From: Pelomonas sp. Root1217
GTDB lineage: Bacteria; Pseudomonadota; Gammaproteobacteria; Burkholderiales; Burkholderiaceae_C
Assembly (NCBI RefSeq): GCF_001425705.1
Contig: NZ_LMDC01000001.1
Coordinates: forward strand, 999,072 to 1,063,071
Length of the DNA: 64,000 nt
Direction of reading: 5' to 3'
The stretch's first letter is position 1; each line of letters begins with the position of its first letter. The notes beneath the pieces were generated by a model, which ran no database searches, was not told where the DNA came from, and saw only the letters and a list, made by a program, of their open reading frames with translations. The position numbers and the translations under genes were made by a program. Shown piece after piece: positions 8,274 to 17,130 of the stretch.

Positions 8274-9892
8274 CGAGGCAGGTAGTCGAAGCTTGTGAAA
8301 TCCGCCGTGCGTGCCGCGCCGCTGGTGTCGAAGGCCAGCATGCCGATGAAGGCGCCGGTGAAGGAGCCATGCTCGCCGCGGCCGCCTTCGTCCGAGATGA
8401 CGCTCGCATCCAGCACGGGCCCCACGGGCTGCCAGCCCTGCCCCCAGTCGGCGAAGAACTGCAGCTGCGGGCCGTCGATGTCGGCAGCCAGGCGCACCGG
8501 GCCTTCGGCGGGCAGCACGACGGGCTCGGCCAGCGGGAACTGCAGCCGGTTATCAGGCCAGTCGCCAGGGCAGGACAGGATGCTGAGTACGCGACCCGAT
8601 CCGTCCTGCCAGGTCACGACGAGGGCGTGGAATTTGTGGCGGTTGTAGTAGTGAGCGAGGCCCGCCGCCTGCTGGTAGGTGTCCGGGGAAAAGCTGGCCA
8701 ACGTCGTCTCGGCGCGCAGGCTCGCGTCTTCCTGGCGGCGTGCCACCAGACTCTGTTCGAACCAGCTGCCCACCGACTCGCGGCCTGTCAACCGCAGCGC
8801 GTCGCCGGTCAGCCTGAACAGGCGGTCAGGCTCGGGCGTGCGCAGCCACTGGAACTCGGGCGGCAGGGCAGGGCAATGGACAAAGCTGCGCCGCACGGCC
8901 TCGCGCGGTCGCGGCTCGATGCCAGCGAAGGGCGCGGGCACGTCAACGGCAGGCACCATGCCGCCGTGCGCCAGGTAGAGCCAATCGTCGTCGCCCCACA
9001 CGCATTTCTGGATGGCGGTCTCGCGGCCACGCGGTGAGCGCCGCGTACCGGGCAGCGGCCGGCCGCAGAGGTGGGCGAGGTAGGTGCTGCCATCCTCCAG
9101 TTCCACCACCTGGCCATGGCCGGCGCGTTGCAGCGGCGCCTCGGGCGCGTCCTTGCTGCTGACGACATGCAGGTTGGGGTGCGTCTCGTAGGGGCCATGC
9201 AGCGTGCGTGAGCGCGCCAGCGTCACCGCATGGCCGTAGCCTGTGCCGCCCTCAGCGGTCATGAGGTAGTACCAGCCCTTGCGCTTGAACAGGTGCGGCC
9301 CCTCGACGAGGCCCAGCGACGTGCCCTTGTAGATGTTGCTTACCGGGCCGACGAGCTTGCCGCTGGCGGCATCCCATTGCTGCAGCAGGATGCCGTCGAA
9401 GGCCGGCGCCTTGGGTTGGCCGCCGATGGAGCCGGTGCGGTGGTTCCACAGCATGTTGATGAACCACTTGCGGCCATCGTCGTCATGGAACAGCGAGGGG
9501 TCGAAGCCCGAAGAGTTCACGTAGACCGGGTCGCTCCAGGGGCCCTCGATGCTGGGCGCCGTGACGATGTAATTGTGCGCATCCTTGAAGTTACCCTCGA
9601 AGCGCTTCACGTCGGTGTAGACCAGCCAGAACCGGCCGTCCGCGTACGACAGGCAGGGTGCCCAGATGCCGCAAGAGTCCGGGTTGCCGCGCATGTCAAG
9701 CTGGCTCTTGCGGTTCAGCGGGCGCGTCACCAGCGTCCAGTTGACGAGGTCTCGCGAGCGGTGGATCTGCACGCCGGGGTACCACTCGAAAGTGGAGGTC
9801 GCGATGTAGAAGTCATCGCCGACGCGGCAGAAGGAAGGGTCCGGGTTGAAGCCGGGCAGCACGGGGTTGTGGATCATCGCTGCGGTGCTCAC
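8270..9892 (-). CDS. GH43 beta-xylosidase/arabinofuranosidase
   Basis: First gene of a four-gene operon; 540 residues, no signal peptide, hence cytosolic. The five-bladed propeller domain carries the GH43 triad: catalytic base Asp18 in NPDPS, the pKa modulator Asp131 in SSGFDPSLF, and the acid Glu197 in LVEGPH. A C-terminal beta-sandwich domain (about 330-540) is typical of xylosidases of this size. It should remove terminal xylose or arabinose from imported xylo-oligosaccharides. A close paralog is at 27916-29559. The promoter region is shared with the divergent GH115-GH8 gene and contains two operator-like sites. Confidence 0.93.
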   Translation of the reverse strand: MSTAAMIHNPVLPGFNPDPSFCRVGDDFYIATSTFEWYPGVQIHRSRDLVNWTLVTRPLNRKSQLDMRGNPDSCGIWAPCLSYADGRFWLVYTDVKRFEGNFKDAHNYIVTAPSIEGPWSDPVYVNSSGFDPSLFHDDDGRKWFINMLWNHRTGSIGGQPKAPAFDGILLQQWDAASGKLVGPVSNIYKGTSLGLVEGPHLFKRKGWYYLMTAEGGTGYGHAVTLARSRTLHGPYETHPNLHVVSSKDAPEAPLQRAGHGQVVELEDGSTYLAHLCGRPLPGTRRSPRGRETAIQKCVWGDDDWLYLAHGGMVPAVDVPAPFAGIEPRPREAVRRSFVHCPALPPEFQWLRTPEPDRLFRLTGDALRLTGRESVGSWFEQSLVARRQEDASLRAETTLASFSPDTYQQAAGLAHYYNRHKFHALVVTWQDGSGRVLSILSCPGDWPDNRLQFPLAEPVVLPAEGPVRLAADIDGPQLQFFADWGQGWQPVGPVLDASVISDEGGRGEHGSFTGAFIGMLAFDTSGAARTADFTSFDYLPR

Positions 9893-9916
9893 GGGCCCTG
9901 GTCCCAGGAGACGACA

Positions 9917-9936
9917 AAAAGGTTACGCTACCATAA
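9917..9936. promoter_or_regulatory. Weak xyl-box-like operator
   Basis: AAAAGGTTACGCTACCATAA contains the right half-site GCTACCAT seen in three other sites of this window, with a degenerate left half. It lies 25 bases upstream of the GH43 start and about 100 bases upstream of the GH115-GH8 start. Repression of both directions by one LacI-type protein is the simplest reading. Confidence 0.45.
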
Positions 9937-9974
9937 ACCACTACAAGATCTTTCGCATTAGGGTGAAACCAGCC

Positions 9975-9988
9975 TGATTGCGTAACCA
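9975..9988. promoter_or_regulatory. ATTGCGYAA motif, site 1
   Basis: TGATTGCGTAACCA is a near-palindrome. Its reverse complement shares GGTTACGC with the site at 9921, so the two form an inverted pair about 50 bases apart in the divergent promoter region. Related ATTGCGCAA sequences occur before GH67 and before the LacI gene at 33327. Confidence 0.4.
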
Positions 9989-10036
9989 TTAGCGACCAGA
10001 GGCGCCGCTCCAAGGCGCCCCACGGAGACAAGACGC

Positions 10037-13000
10037 ATGAATTTCAGAGCGATGGCCGTCCTGCTGGGGGCGGTGCTGGCCGGCGCAGCGGCGAATGCCT
10101 GCGAGGCGCCGGTTTCCGTGTGCGAACGCGACCCTGGCCAGGGTCTGGCACTGATCCGTGCGGGCCGGCCAGCGGCCGTTCACATCGACGCGGGGGCCGA
10201 CCCGGCGCTGCGGCATGCCAGCCGCGCCCTGGCGGGCGACCTGGCACGCGTAGCCGGCCAGCCTGCCCCGGTGCTGGACCGCATCGCCGACGCGCATGGC
10301 GAAGTCGTCGTCATCGGCGTGCTGGGGCAAAGCGCCGTGCTGGCCGACCTCGTCGCCCGCCACAAGCTCAAGCTCGACGACCTGCGTGGCCAGTGGGAGG
10401 CTTATCGGCAGGTCGTCGTCGACAGGCCCTGGCCGAACGTGGCGCGCGCCCTCGTCATCGCCGGCTCGGACCGGCGCGGCGCCGTCTTCGGCACCTACGA
10501 CCTGTCTGCCCGCATCGGCGTCAGCCCCTGGACCTGGTGGGCCGATGTGCCGGTGCAGCAGAGGCAGGACGTCTTCCTGGCCGCGGGCGCGCGGCGCGAC
10601 CAGCCACAGGTGAAATACCGCGGCATCTTCATCAACGACGAGGCGCCGAACCTGAGCACCTGGGCGCAGGCCAAGTTCGGCGGTGCCAACTCGGCCTTCT
10701 ACGCCCATGTGTTCGAGCTGATCCTGCGCCTGCGTGGCAACTACCTGTGGCCGGCCATGTGGGCGCCGCGCGCCTTCAATGCCGACGACCCGAAGAACAT
10801 GGTGCTGGCCGACGAGATGGGCGTCGTCATGGGCACCTCGCATCACGAACCGATGTCGCGGGCGCATGACGAATGGGCGCGCTTCAAGGGCGGCGCCTGG
10901 GACTACACGAAGAACGCCGACAAGCTGCGCGAGTTCTGGCGCAGCGGCATGCAGCGCACGATGGGCCGGCCTGGCGGCAAGGCCTTCGACACCCTCATCA
11001 CCGTGGGCATGCGTGGCGACGGCGACGAGCCGATGAGCGAGGGCACGGCCACCGCACTACTCGAAGGCATCGTGCGCGACCAGCGCAAGATCATTGCCGA
11101 TGTGACCGGCCAGCCGGCCGAGAAGACGCCGCAGATGTGGGCCCTCTACAAGGAGGTGCAGGACTATTACGACAAAGGCATGCAGGTGCCCGACGACGTG
11201 CTGCTGCTGTTTGCCGACGACAACTGGGGCCAGATCCGCCGCCTGCCGGTGAAGGACCTCGACCGCAAGGGCGGCTACGGCGTGTACTACCACTTCGACT
11301 ACGTCGGTGGCCCGCGCAACTACAAGTGGCTCAACACCAACCAGATCGAGAAGACCTGGCAGCAGATGAACCTGGCGCACGAGCGGGGCGCCGACGCGCT
11401 GTGGATCGTCAATGTCGGCGACATCAAGCCGATGGAGTTCCCGATCAACTTCTTCCTCGACATGGCCTGGAGCCCGCAGCGCATGACGCCGACGGCGCTG
11501 GCGGCCTACCCGCGCAACTGGGCGGCGCAGACCTTCGCAGGCACTCAAGCCGCGGAGATCGGTGAGCTGGTCACGCGCTACAGCCAGTACGCGGCGCGGC
11601 GCAAGCCCGAGCTGGTCGACGCGGGCAGCTTTCCTCTCGGTAATGCCGCGCCCGATGCGCTGGACGGTGGCGACTTCGGCCGACGCGTCGCCGAATGGGA
11701 GGCGCTGGAAGCGCGCGTGGCGAAGGTCAAGGCCGGGCTGAAGGCCGACCAGCTCGACGCCTACTTCCAACTCGTCGAGCACCCCGTACTGGCGATGGCC
11801 AATCTCTACCGCCTGTACTACGCGGTGGCCTGGAACCGCAAGCTGGCCGCGGCAGGCGATGCGCGTGCCAATGTCTTTGCCGACCGCGCCGAGGCCGCTT
11901 TCCAGCGCGACCAGGCCATCGCCGACCAGTACCACGCCCTGGCGAACGGCAAGTGGGCCGGCATGATGCTGCAGACCCATATCGGCTACACGAGCTGGCA
12001 GCAGCCGGACAAGAACATCATGCCGGCAGTGAAGCGCGTGGCGGGCAGCGCCGATGCGGCCGAAGTTCAACGCCAGCTGCAGCGCTCTGCGGCAGCAGCG
12101 TCGAACGTGATCACGCTGGAGGCGATTCGCTTCAGCCGCGCCATCGACGGCCAGGGCCTGACCTGGACGGCCATCCCCAACCTCGGCCATGGCCTGGGCG
12201 CAGTGACGGCCTTGCCGCAAGGCCGCGCGCCGACAACACTGGCCGATGGAGTGAGGCTGGAGTACGACGTTGACACGTCGCATGCCGGTGACCTGCTGCT
12301 CAGCCTGCACATGGTGCCGACGCTGGACACGCGCAATGCGGGCGGCATCCGCCTGGCCGTGGCCATCGACGAGTTGCCGGCGCAGGAACTCAAGCTCCAT
12401 CTGACGCCCACCGCGGGCCCCGAGCTGAGCCGCGGCGAGAAGGACTGGGCGCAGGCCGTCAAGGACAACGGCTTTGTGCTCAGCGCACGCTTCGCCAGCC
12501 TGCAGCCCGGCCGCCATGTCATCAAGGTCTGGCGCCTCGATGACAACGCGGTGCTGCAAAAGCTCGTGCTGGCGCCGTTGGCCTCGGTCGTCCTTCCGCC
12601 GCGTGGTGCGGCACAGACCGGCAACTACCGCAATCTGCTGCGCGAGATCCGCCCCAGCGTGACCGAGGCCGACATCGACGCCAAGCTGGCCGGCTACTGG
12701 CAGTCGCTGTTCGAGGGCGACGCCGAACACCGTGTCGTCTATCCCGCGCCCGCCACACCTGACGGCCCGGCCGCCTATGTGCTGGACGTCAACAACGCCG
12801 ATGTGCGCAGCGAGGGCATGTCCTACGGGATGATGATTGCCGTGCAGATGGGTCGCAAGGCCGAGTTCGACGCGCTGTGGAACTGGGCCGCCACCCACAT
12901 GCGCTACCGCACGGGCCCACGCGCCGGCTACTTCCGCTGGCAATGCCGGCCCAAGGGCTGCGACAAGGACACTGTGCCCGCGTCCGACGGCGAGGAGTAC

Positions 13001-13768
13001 TTCGCCACGGCGCTGCTGATGGCGGCCGCCCGCTGGGGCAATGGCCAGGGCCAGTACGACTACAACGCCCAGGCCCAGGCCTTGCTCAGCACCATGCTGC
13101 ACAAGGAGGAGATGAACGGCGGCATCGTCGACGGCGTGCGCTCGATGTTCTCGCCCGAGCGCGGCCAGGTCGTCTTCGTGCCCATCGGCAAGGCCGCCGA
13201 CTTCAGCGACCCGTCCTACCACCTGCCCGCCTTCTACGAGATCTGGGCCCGCCGCGCCGCCAAACCCGAGGACCGCCAGCGCTGGGCCGAGATCGCCGCG
13301 ATCAGCCGCGCCTATTTCTCCATGGCGGCCCATCCCAGGACCGGCCTGACGCCCGACTACGCCGAATTCGACGGCCGCCCGCGCGTGCATGAAGGCCATG
13401 AGGACTTCCGCTACGACGCCTTCCGCACGGCGGTGAACTGGAGTGTCGACCAGGCCTGGTGGGACAAGAACCCCGACGCCGCGGGCTTGAGCCGCAAGCT
13501 GCTGGGCTTCTTCGCTTCACAAGGCAAGGACGGCAAGCCCTATCCGCATCTCTACGCGGTGGACGGCAAGCCCTTGAATGACGAGGCCTCCACGGGCCTG
13601 ATGGCCAGCAATGCCGTCGCGGCCTTACTCGTCGACAAGCCGCTGGGTGCGCGCTTCGTCAACGATCTCTGGGCGCTGGAGCCGCCCGCCGGCCAATGGC
13701 GTTACTACGACGGCCTGCTGCAGTTCATGGCGCTGCTGCATGTGACGGGGCGCTTCAAGGCTTGGTAG
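10037..13768 (+). CDS. GH115 alpha-glucuronidase fused to GH8 exo-oligoxylanase
   Basis: A 1243-residue exported protein with two catalytic modules in one uninterrupted frame. A signal peptide (about 1-22, cut near ANA) follows a GGAGAC ribosome site. Residues about 25-855 match GH115, which removes 4-O-methylglucuronic acid from xylan: the KYRGIFINDEAPNLSTW, RGNYLWPAMWAPRAF and GTSHHEPM blocks are intact and the C-terminal beta-domain ends near 855. From about residue 863 a complete GH8 module of the reducing-end xylose-releasing type follows, with the acid Glu926 in SEGMSYG and the probable base Asp1127 in FRYDAFR. The two activities act on the same debranched oligosaccharides. I know no common family architecture of this kind. 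A sequencing artefact is unlikely, since both modules keep normal codon use. Confidence 0.93.
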   Translation: MNFRAMAVLLGAVLAGAAANACEAPVSVCERDPGQGLALIRAGRPAAVHIDAGADPALRHASRALAGDLARVAGQPAPVLDRIADAHGEVVVIGVLGQSAVLADLVARHKLKLDDLRGQWEAYRQVVVDRPWPNVARALVIAGSDRRGAVFGTYDLSARIGVSPWTWWADVPVQQRQDVFLAAGARRDQPQVKYRGIFINDEAPNLSTWAQAKFGGANSAFYAHVFELILRLRGNYLWPAMWAPRAFNADDPKNMVLADEMGVVMGTSHHEPMSRAHDEWARFKGGAWDYTKNADKLREFWRSGMQRTMGRPGGKAFDTLITVGMRGDGDEPMSEGTATALLEGIVRDQRKIIADVTGQPAEKTPQMWALYKEVQDYYDKGMQVPDDVLLLFADDNWGQIRRLPVKDLDRKGGYGVYYHFDYVGGPRNYKWLNTNQIEKTWQQMNLAHERGADALWIVNVGDIKPMEFPINFFLDMAWSPQRMTPTALAAYPRNWAAQTFAGTQAAEIGELVTRYSQYAARRKPELVDAGSFPLGNAAPDALDGGDFGRRVAEWEALEARVAKVKAGLKADQLDAYFQLVEHPVLAMANLYRLYYAVAWNRKLAAAGDARANVFADRAEAAFQRDQAIADQYHALANGKWAGMMLQTHIGYTSWQQPDKNIMPAVKRVAGSADAAEVQRQLQRSAAAASNVITLEAIRFSRAIDGQGLTWTAIPNLGHGLGAVTALPQGRAPTTLADGVRLEYDVDTSHAGDLLLSLHMVPTLDTRNAGGIRLAVAIDELPAQELKLHLTPTAGPELSRGEKDWAQAVKDNGFVLSARFASLQPGRHVIKVWRLDDNAVLQKLVLAPLASVVLPPRGAAQTGNYRNLLREIRPSVTEADIDAKLAGYWQSLFEGDAEHRVVYPAPATPDGPAAYVLDVNNADVRSEGMSYGMMIAVQMGRKAEFDALWNWAATHMRYRTGPRAGYFRWQCRPKGCDKDTVPASDGEEYFATALLMAAARWGNGQGQYDYNAQAQALLSTMLHKEEMNGGIVDGVRSMFSPERGQVVFVPIGKAADFSDPSYHLPAFYEIWARRAAKPEDRQRWAEIAAISRAYFSMAAHPRTGLTPDYAEFDGRPRVHEGHEDFRYDAFRTAVNWSVDQAWWDKNPDAAGLSRKLLGFFASQGKDGKPYPHLYAVDGKPLNDEASTGLMASNAVAALLVDKPLGARFVNDLWALEPPAGQWRYYDGLLQFMALLHVTGRFKAW

Positions 13769-13829
13769 GCTGAGGAAGGTTACAAAATAAGGTTAGTGGA
13801 ATCCAAGTGGATGGTTGCATGATAGCGCC

Positions 13830-14252
13830 ATGCCTGCCACACCTTTGCTTTCACCCAGGACGGCCAAGCCTGTCGATGAAAAGCTGACCCTGAACATCGG
13901 CTGTGTCGATCTGGGCCAGATCGACTTGCTGGTCCAGGAAGGCTTCTATGCCAACCGCAGCGACCTGATCCGCACGGCCATTCGCAACCAGATCGCGACC
14001 CACGCGGACGTGGTGCGCCAGGTCGTTTCGCGCAAGAGCATCGTGCTGGGCATCCAGCAGTTCAGTGCCGCAGACCTGGCGGAGGTCCAGGCGGCGGGGC
14101 AGAAGCTGCAGATCCGCGTGCTGGGCCTCGCCGTCATCGCGCCCGATGTCACGCCGGAACTGGCGCTCGCCACCATCGAGTCGCTGACCGTGCTTGGCGC
14201 CCTCCACGCCAGTCCCGCCGTCAAAACGGCCCTGGTCGGGCGGCTGCTTTGA
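13830..14252 (+). CDS. Ribbon-helix-helix (CopG-like) regulator
   Basis: A 140-residue protein with an N-terminal ribbon-helix-helix segment (EKLTLNIGCVDLGQIDLLVQ, then FYANRSDLIRTAIRNQI) and a C-terminal part rich in Val, Leu and Ala (SIVLGIQQFSAADLAEVQAA) that may form an oligomerisation or sensor domain. The ATG at 13830 was chosen over an upstream TTG. The stop is 29 bases before the esterase start, so the two genes probably form an operon, with this protein as the local regulator. Confidence 0.75.
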   Translation: MPATPLLSPRTAKPVDEKLTLNIGCVDLGQIDLLVQEGFYANRSDLIRTAIRNQIATHADVVRQVVSRKSIVLGIQQFSAADLAEVQAAGQKLQIRVLGLAVIAPDVTPELALATIESLTVLGALHASPAVKTALVGRLL

Positions 14253-14281
14253 GCCGGGCCGCTCGACTCTCGAAAGTCCCC

Positions 14282-15325
14282 ATGCATCCGCAATTCGGTC
14301 AATTGATGAAGAACGCCACCGCGCTCACGCGTGCCGGCGACCTGCAGGCCGCGATGGCGGCCATCACCGAGGCGCTGGAACGCAGCGCAGCGCCGGTTCG
14401 CCCCTCCCCACCGCTGGATGACGCCGTCATTGACGTCGAAGCGCGTGTCATTGAAGAAGGGATGCCGGCGGCCGCTCCTGAAGTCAGCGCGAACTCGCAG
14501 TTCGTCAGCGGCCACTACACCCATCGCGCTGGTGTACGCGACTACCGCCTGTTCATCCCGCCGGCCCAGGCTGACAAGCCGCGCGCGCTGGTCCTCATGC
14601 TGCATGGCTGTACGCAGAATCCCGACGACTTCGCCAAGGGCACGCGCATGAACGCGCTCGGTGCCGAATACAACGCGCTGGTGCTTTACCCGGCACAGGC
14701 GCGCCAGGCCAATGCGCAGGGCTGCTGGAACTGGTTCAAGCACAACCACCAGGGCCGCAACCGCGGCGAACCCGCCTTGTTGACCGCGATGGTTCAGCAC
14801 ATCGCTGCCAGCCATGGCGTCGACGCCAAACACATCTTTGTGGCCGGCCTGTCCGCCGGCGGCGCGATGGCGGCGATCCTGGCCGACACGCACCCAGACG
14901 TCTTCGCCGCGGCAGGCGTGCACTCCGGGCTCGCTGCCGGTGCGGCGCGCGACCTGCCGGGCGCACTGGCCGCGATGCAGGGCCGGAGCAGCCCCACGCC
15001 GTCGGACAAGGCCAAATCCGGCGTGCGCATGATCGTCTTCCACGGCGATGCCGATGCCACGGTCCATCCGAGCAATGCCGACCAGGTGGCGGCCACCCAC
15101 GGCTGCACCGCCGTCAGCGTGGATGAACAGCAAGGTCTCCAGCGCGGCGGGCGTTTTTGCAGGCGGCGGCTGCACAAGGACGCGCAAGGCCAGGTCGTGA
15201 CCGAGCAATGGCTGGTGCGGGGTGCCGGCCACGCCTGGTCGGGCGGCGATCCGTCGGGCTCCTACGCGGACGCTCGCGGGCCCGATGCCAGCGCGGAAAT
15301 GATGCGTTTCTTTTTCGAGCGTTGA
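14282..15325 (+). CDS. PHB-depolymerase-family esterase
   Basis: A 347-residue alpha/beta hydrolase of the Esterase_PHB family. It has the oxyanion motif LHGCTQ, nucleophile Ser191 in GLSAGGAM, an Asp in HGDADATV and His317 in GAGHAW. There is no signal peptide: the first 70 residues are an Ala-rich helical extension (MKNATALTRAGDLQAAMAAI). So it is likely intracellular, acting on short polyhydroxyalkanoates or another ester. Members of this family also include feruloyl and acetyl xylan esterases, but those are secreted. It overlaps no neighbour; the convergent MFS gene ends 9 bases away. Confidence 0.82.
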   Translation: MHPQFGQLMKNATALTRAGDLQAAMAAITEALERSAAPVRPSPPLDDAVIDVEARVIEEGMPAAAPEVSANSQFVSGHYTHRAGVRDYRLFIPPAQADKPRALVLMLHGCTQNPDDFAKGTRMNALGAEYNALVLYPAQARQANAQGCWNWFKHNHQGRNRGEPALLTAMVQHIAASHGVDAKHIFVAGLSAGGAMAAILADTHPDVFAAAGVHSGLAAGAARDLPGALAAMQGRSSPTPSDKAKSGVRMIVFHGDADATVHPSNADQVAATHGCTAVSVDEQQGLQRGGRFCRRRLHKDAQGQVVTEQWLVRGAGHAWSGGDPSGSYADARGPDASAEMMRFFFER

Positions 15326-15334
15326 ACGCAGCGC

Positions 15335-16561
15335 TCAGGCCGCCGCAGCAGCCAATGGCCGCCGTGGCAGGCGCATGAACATCAGCGCCGACAGGAAGGC
15401 GCCGATGCCCAGTGCGAATGCGCCGATGAAGAGCCAGGCGTAGCTCGAGAACGAGTCGTAGATCAGCCCGCCCAGCACCGGCCCCAGCGCCATGCCGATG
15501 CTGCTGGCCATGGTGGTGCCGCCGATCACCGTGCCCATCATGCGCAGTGGAAAGTTCTCGCGTGCGATGACGGCGAACAGCGGCATCACGCCGGCATAGG
15601 TGAAGCCGAACAGGGCGGCCACGGTGTAGAAGCTCTTCAGCTCGCGCGCATAGAGATAGCCGAGCACCACCACCGCCTGGGCCAGCAAGGCCAGTACCAG
15701 CGTGCGTGCGGCACCGAAGCGGTCACCCAGCAGCCCGAACACCAGGCGGCCGCCCATGCCGGCCAGCCCTTCCAGGCTGTAGATCGACACGGCAGCCATC
15801 AGCGGGATGCCGCAGGTCACGGCATAGCTCACCGTATGGAAGATCGGGCCCGAGTGGGTGGCGCAGGTCAGGAAGCTGGTCAGCACCAGGATCAGGAAGG
15901 GTGCCGAGCGCACAGCCTGGCCGACGGACATGCCGGCTTCCTGCGCCTCGCCCGGCGTCGCGGCGGCTGCCGCCAGCGCCGGTGGCCGGCGCACGAGCAT
16001 TGCTGCCGGCAGCATGATGACGGCCACCAGCGCCGCGACGATCTGCAGCGTGCTGCGCCAGTCGTGGCCCTGCACCAGCCAGGCGACCAGCGGCGACATG
16101 GTCAGCGGCGCCATGCCCATGCCTGCCGAGACCAGGGACACGGCCAGGCTGCGACGCGTATCGAACCAGCCGGTGACGCAGGCCATCAGCGGCGCAAAGA
16201 TCGCCGCCGCGCTGACGCCGACGATGGCACCGAAGCAGAGCTGGAAAGCCACGAGCGAGGTGGCGAGGCTGGCCAGCACCAGGCCGGTGGTGAGCAGCAG
16301 GGCGCCCGTCACCACGACGAGGCGCGGGCCGACGCGATCGGACAGGGCGCCCCAGAACATGCTGCCGACGGCCAGCGCCACGAAGGCGACCGTCATGGCG
16401 GTGGAGATGCCCGTGGTGGACCAGCCGGTGTCCAGCGCGATGGGTCGCAGCAGCACGGGCAGGGAGAAGAGGGCGCCGATCGCCACGCAGCCAAGCAGGC
16501 CGCCGGCGGCGACGATGATCCAGCGGTAGTGCTCGCGCAGGGACGTTGACCAGGAGCGCAT
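15335..16561 (-). CDS. MFS transporter
   Basis: A 408-residue major facilitator protein with 12 predicted membrane segments, beginning after MRSWSTSLREHYRW. The loop 2-3 signature GALSDRVGPR and its repeat in the second half (GRLVFGLLGDRFGAA) are present. The family resembles oxalate/formate- and monocarboxylate-type MFS proteins; the substrate is unknown. The start at 16561 follows an AAAGGA ribosome site. It lies 14 bases behind the YCII gene, forming a two-gene operon divergent from a LacI regulator. Larger upstream extension of the frame was rejected because it runs through the YCII gene. Confidence 0.85.
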   Translation of the reverse strand: MRSWSTSLREHYRWIIVAAGGLLGCVAIGALFSLPVLLRPIALDTGWSTTGISTAMTVAFVALAVGSMFWGALSDRVGPRLVVVTGALLLTTGLVLASLATSLVAFQLCFGAIVGVSAAAIFAPLMACVTGWFDTRRSLAVSLVSAGMGMAPLTMSPLVAWLVQGHDWRSTLQIVAALVAVIMLPAAMLVRRPPALAAAAATPGEAQEAGMSVGQAVRSAPFLILVLTSFLTCATHSGPIFHTVSYAVTCGIPLMAAVSIYSLEGLAGMGGRLVFGLLGDRFGAARTLVLALLAQAVVVLGYLYARELKSFYTVAALFGFTYAGVMPLFAVIARENFPLRMMGTVIGGTTMASSIGMALGPVLGGLIYDSFSSYAWLFIGAFALGIGAFLSALMFMRLPRRPLAAAAA

Positions 16562-16575
16562 GGCCGGTCCTTTCT

Positions 16576-16953
16576 TCAGGAAATTGAATGGGTGCAGCCC
16601 TCTCCGGGGCCGTCGATCTGGCGCAGTTCGCACGCGAGGTCCCAGCCGGTGCCATGCAGACGCAGGAAGCGCTGGGTCAGCTCGAATGCCTCGGCACGGG
16701 AGGGCGCCTCGAAGATGGCGTAGCCGGCGATGACCTCCTTGGTCTCGGTGAAGGGGCCGTCCACCACCGAGAGCTGGCCGTCGCGGTGCAGGCGCACGCG
16801 CATGCCTTCCGAGGAGGGCCGCAGCCCGGCGGTGCTGACCAGCTGCCCCGAGCGGGTCAGCTCGTCGATCAGCTGGCCCATGTCGGCCATCAACTGCTCG
16901 GTGGGGCCTTGGCCGGCAGTTTCGTCGGCGCGGATCATCGAAAGGAATCGCAT
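16576..16953 (-). CDS. YCII/DGPF-domain protein
   Basis: A 125-residue protein of the YCII-related family, recognised by the opening MRFLSMIRADE and the diagnostic VDGPFTETKEVIAGYAIFE segment with Asp and Glu residues. Family members are small cytosolic alpha/beta-barrel proteins, often beside sigma factors, whose biochemical role is mostly unknown. Here the gene is first in an operon with an MFS transporter. Confidence 0.88.
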   Translation of the reverse strand: MRFLSMIRADETAGQGPTEQLMADMGQLIDELTRSGQLVSTAGLRPSSEGMRVRLHRDGQLSVVDGPFTETKEVIAGYAIFEAPSRAEAFELTQRFLRLHGTGWDLACELRQIDGPGEGCTHSIS

Positions 16954-17098
16954 GGTCGGGTCTCCAGAGGCAGGGTGCGGCAGAAGAATTCCGCCGTCTC
17001 ACCCCACGACGAACGACGGCCCGTGAAATCGACAAGCGATCTGGCCCGACCTCTGCGCTTGCTCAATTGCAGATGTTGATGCACGATTGCACACCGGT

Positions 17099-17112
17099 TG
17101 ACAACGCTGTCA
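17099..17112. promoter_or_regulatory. LacI-type operator over a -35 box
   Basis: TGACAACGCTGTCA has perfect TGACA/TGTCA arms around a 4-base centre and overlaps a TTGACA -35 hexamer at 17098-17103. It is 19 bases before the LacI start codon and 146 bases before the divergent YCII gene. The form fits a LacI-family operator, so autorepression is likely. Confidence 0.55.
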
Positions 17113-17130
17113 TTTCTGTCTGATGGTTCG

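Noticed and set aside
11057-13399. Long minus-strand frame of 780 codons opposite GH115-GH8
   Set aside because: It is a mirror of the high-GC coding strand; its product is His/Gly/Ala/Arg-rich with no motif, while the plus strand has intact catalytic domains.
15335-17035. Single fused protein of MFS plus upstream sequence
   Set aside because: The upstream part is another frame of the YCII gene; a ribosome site precedes the MFS ATG at 16561.
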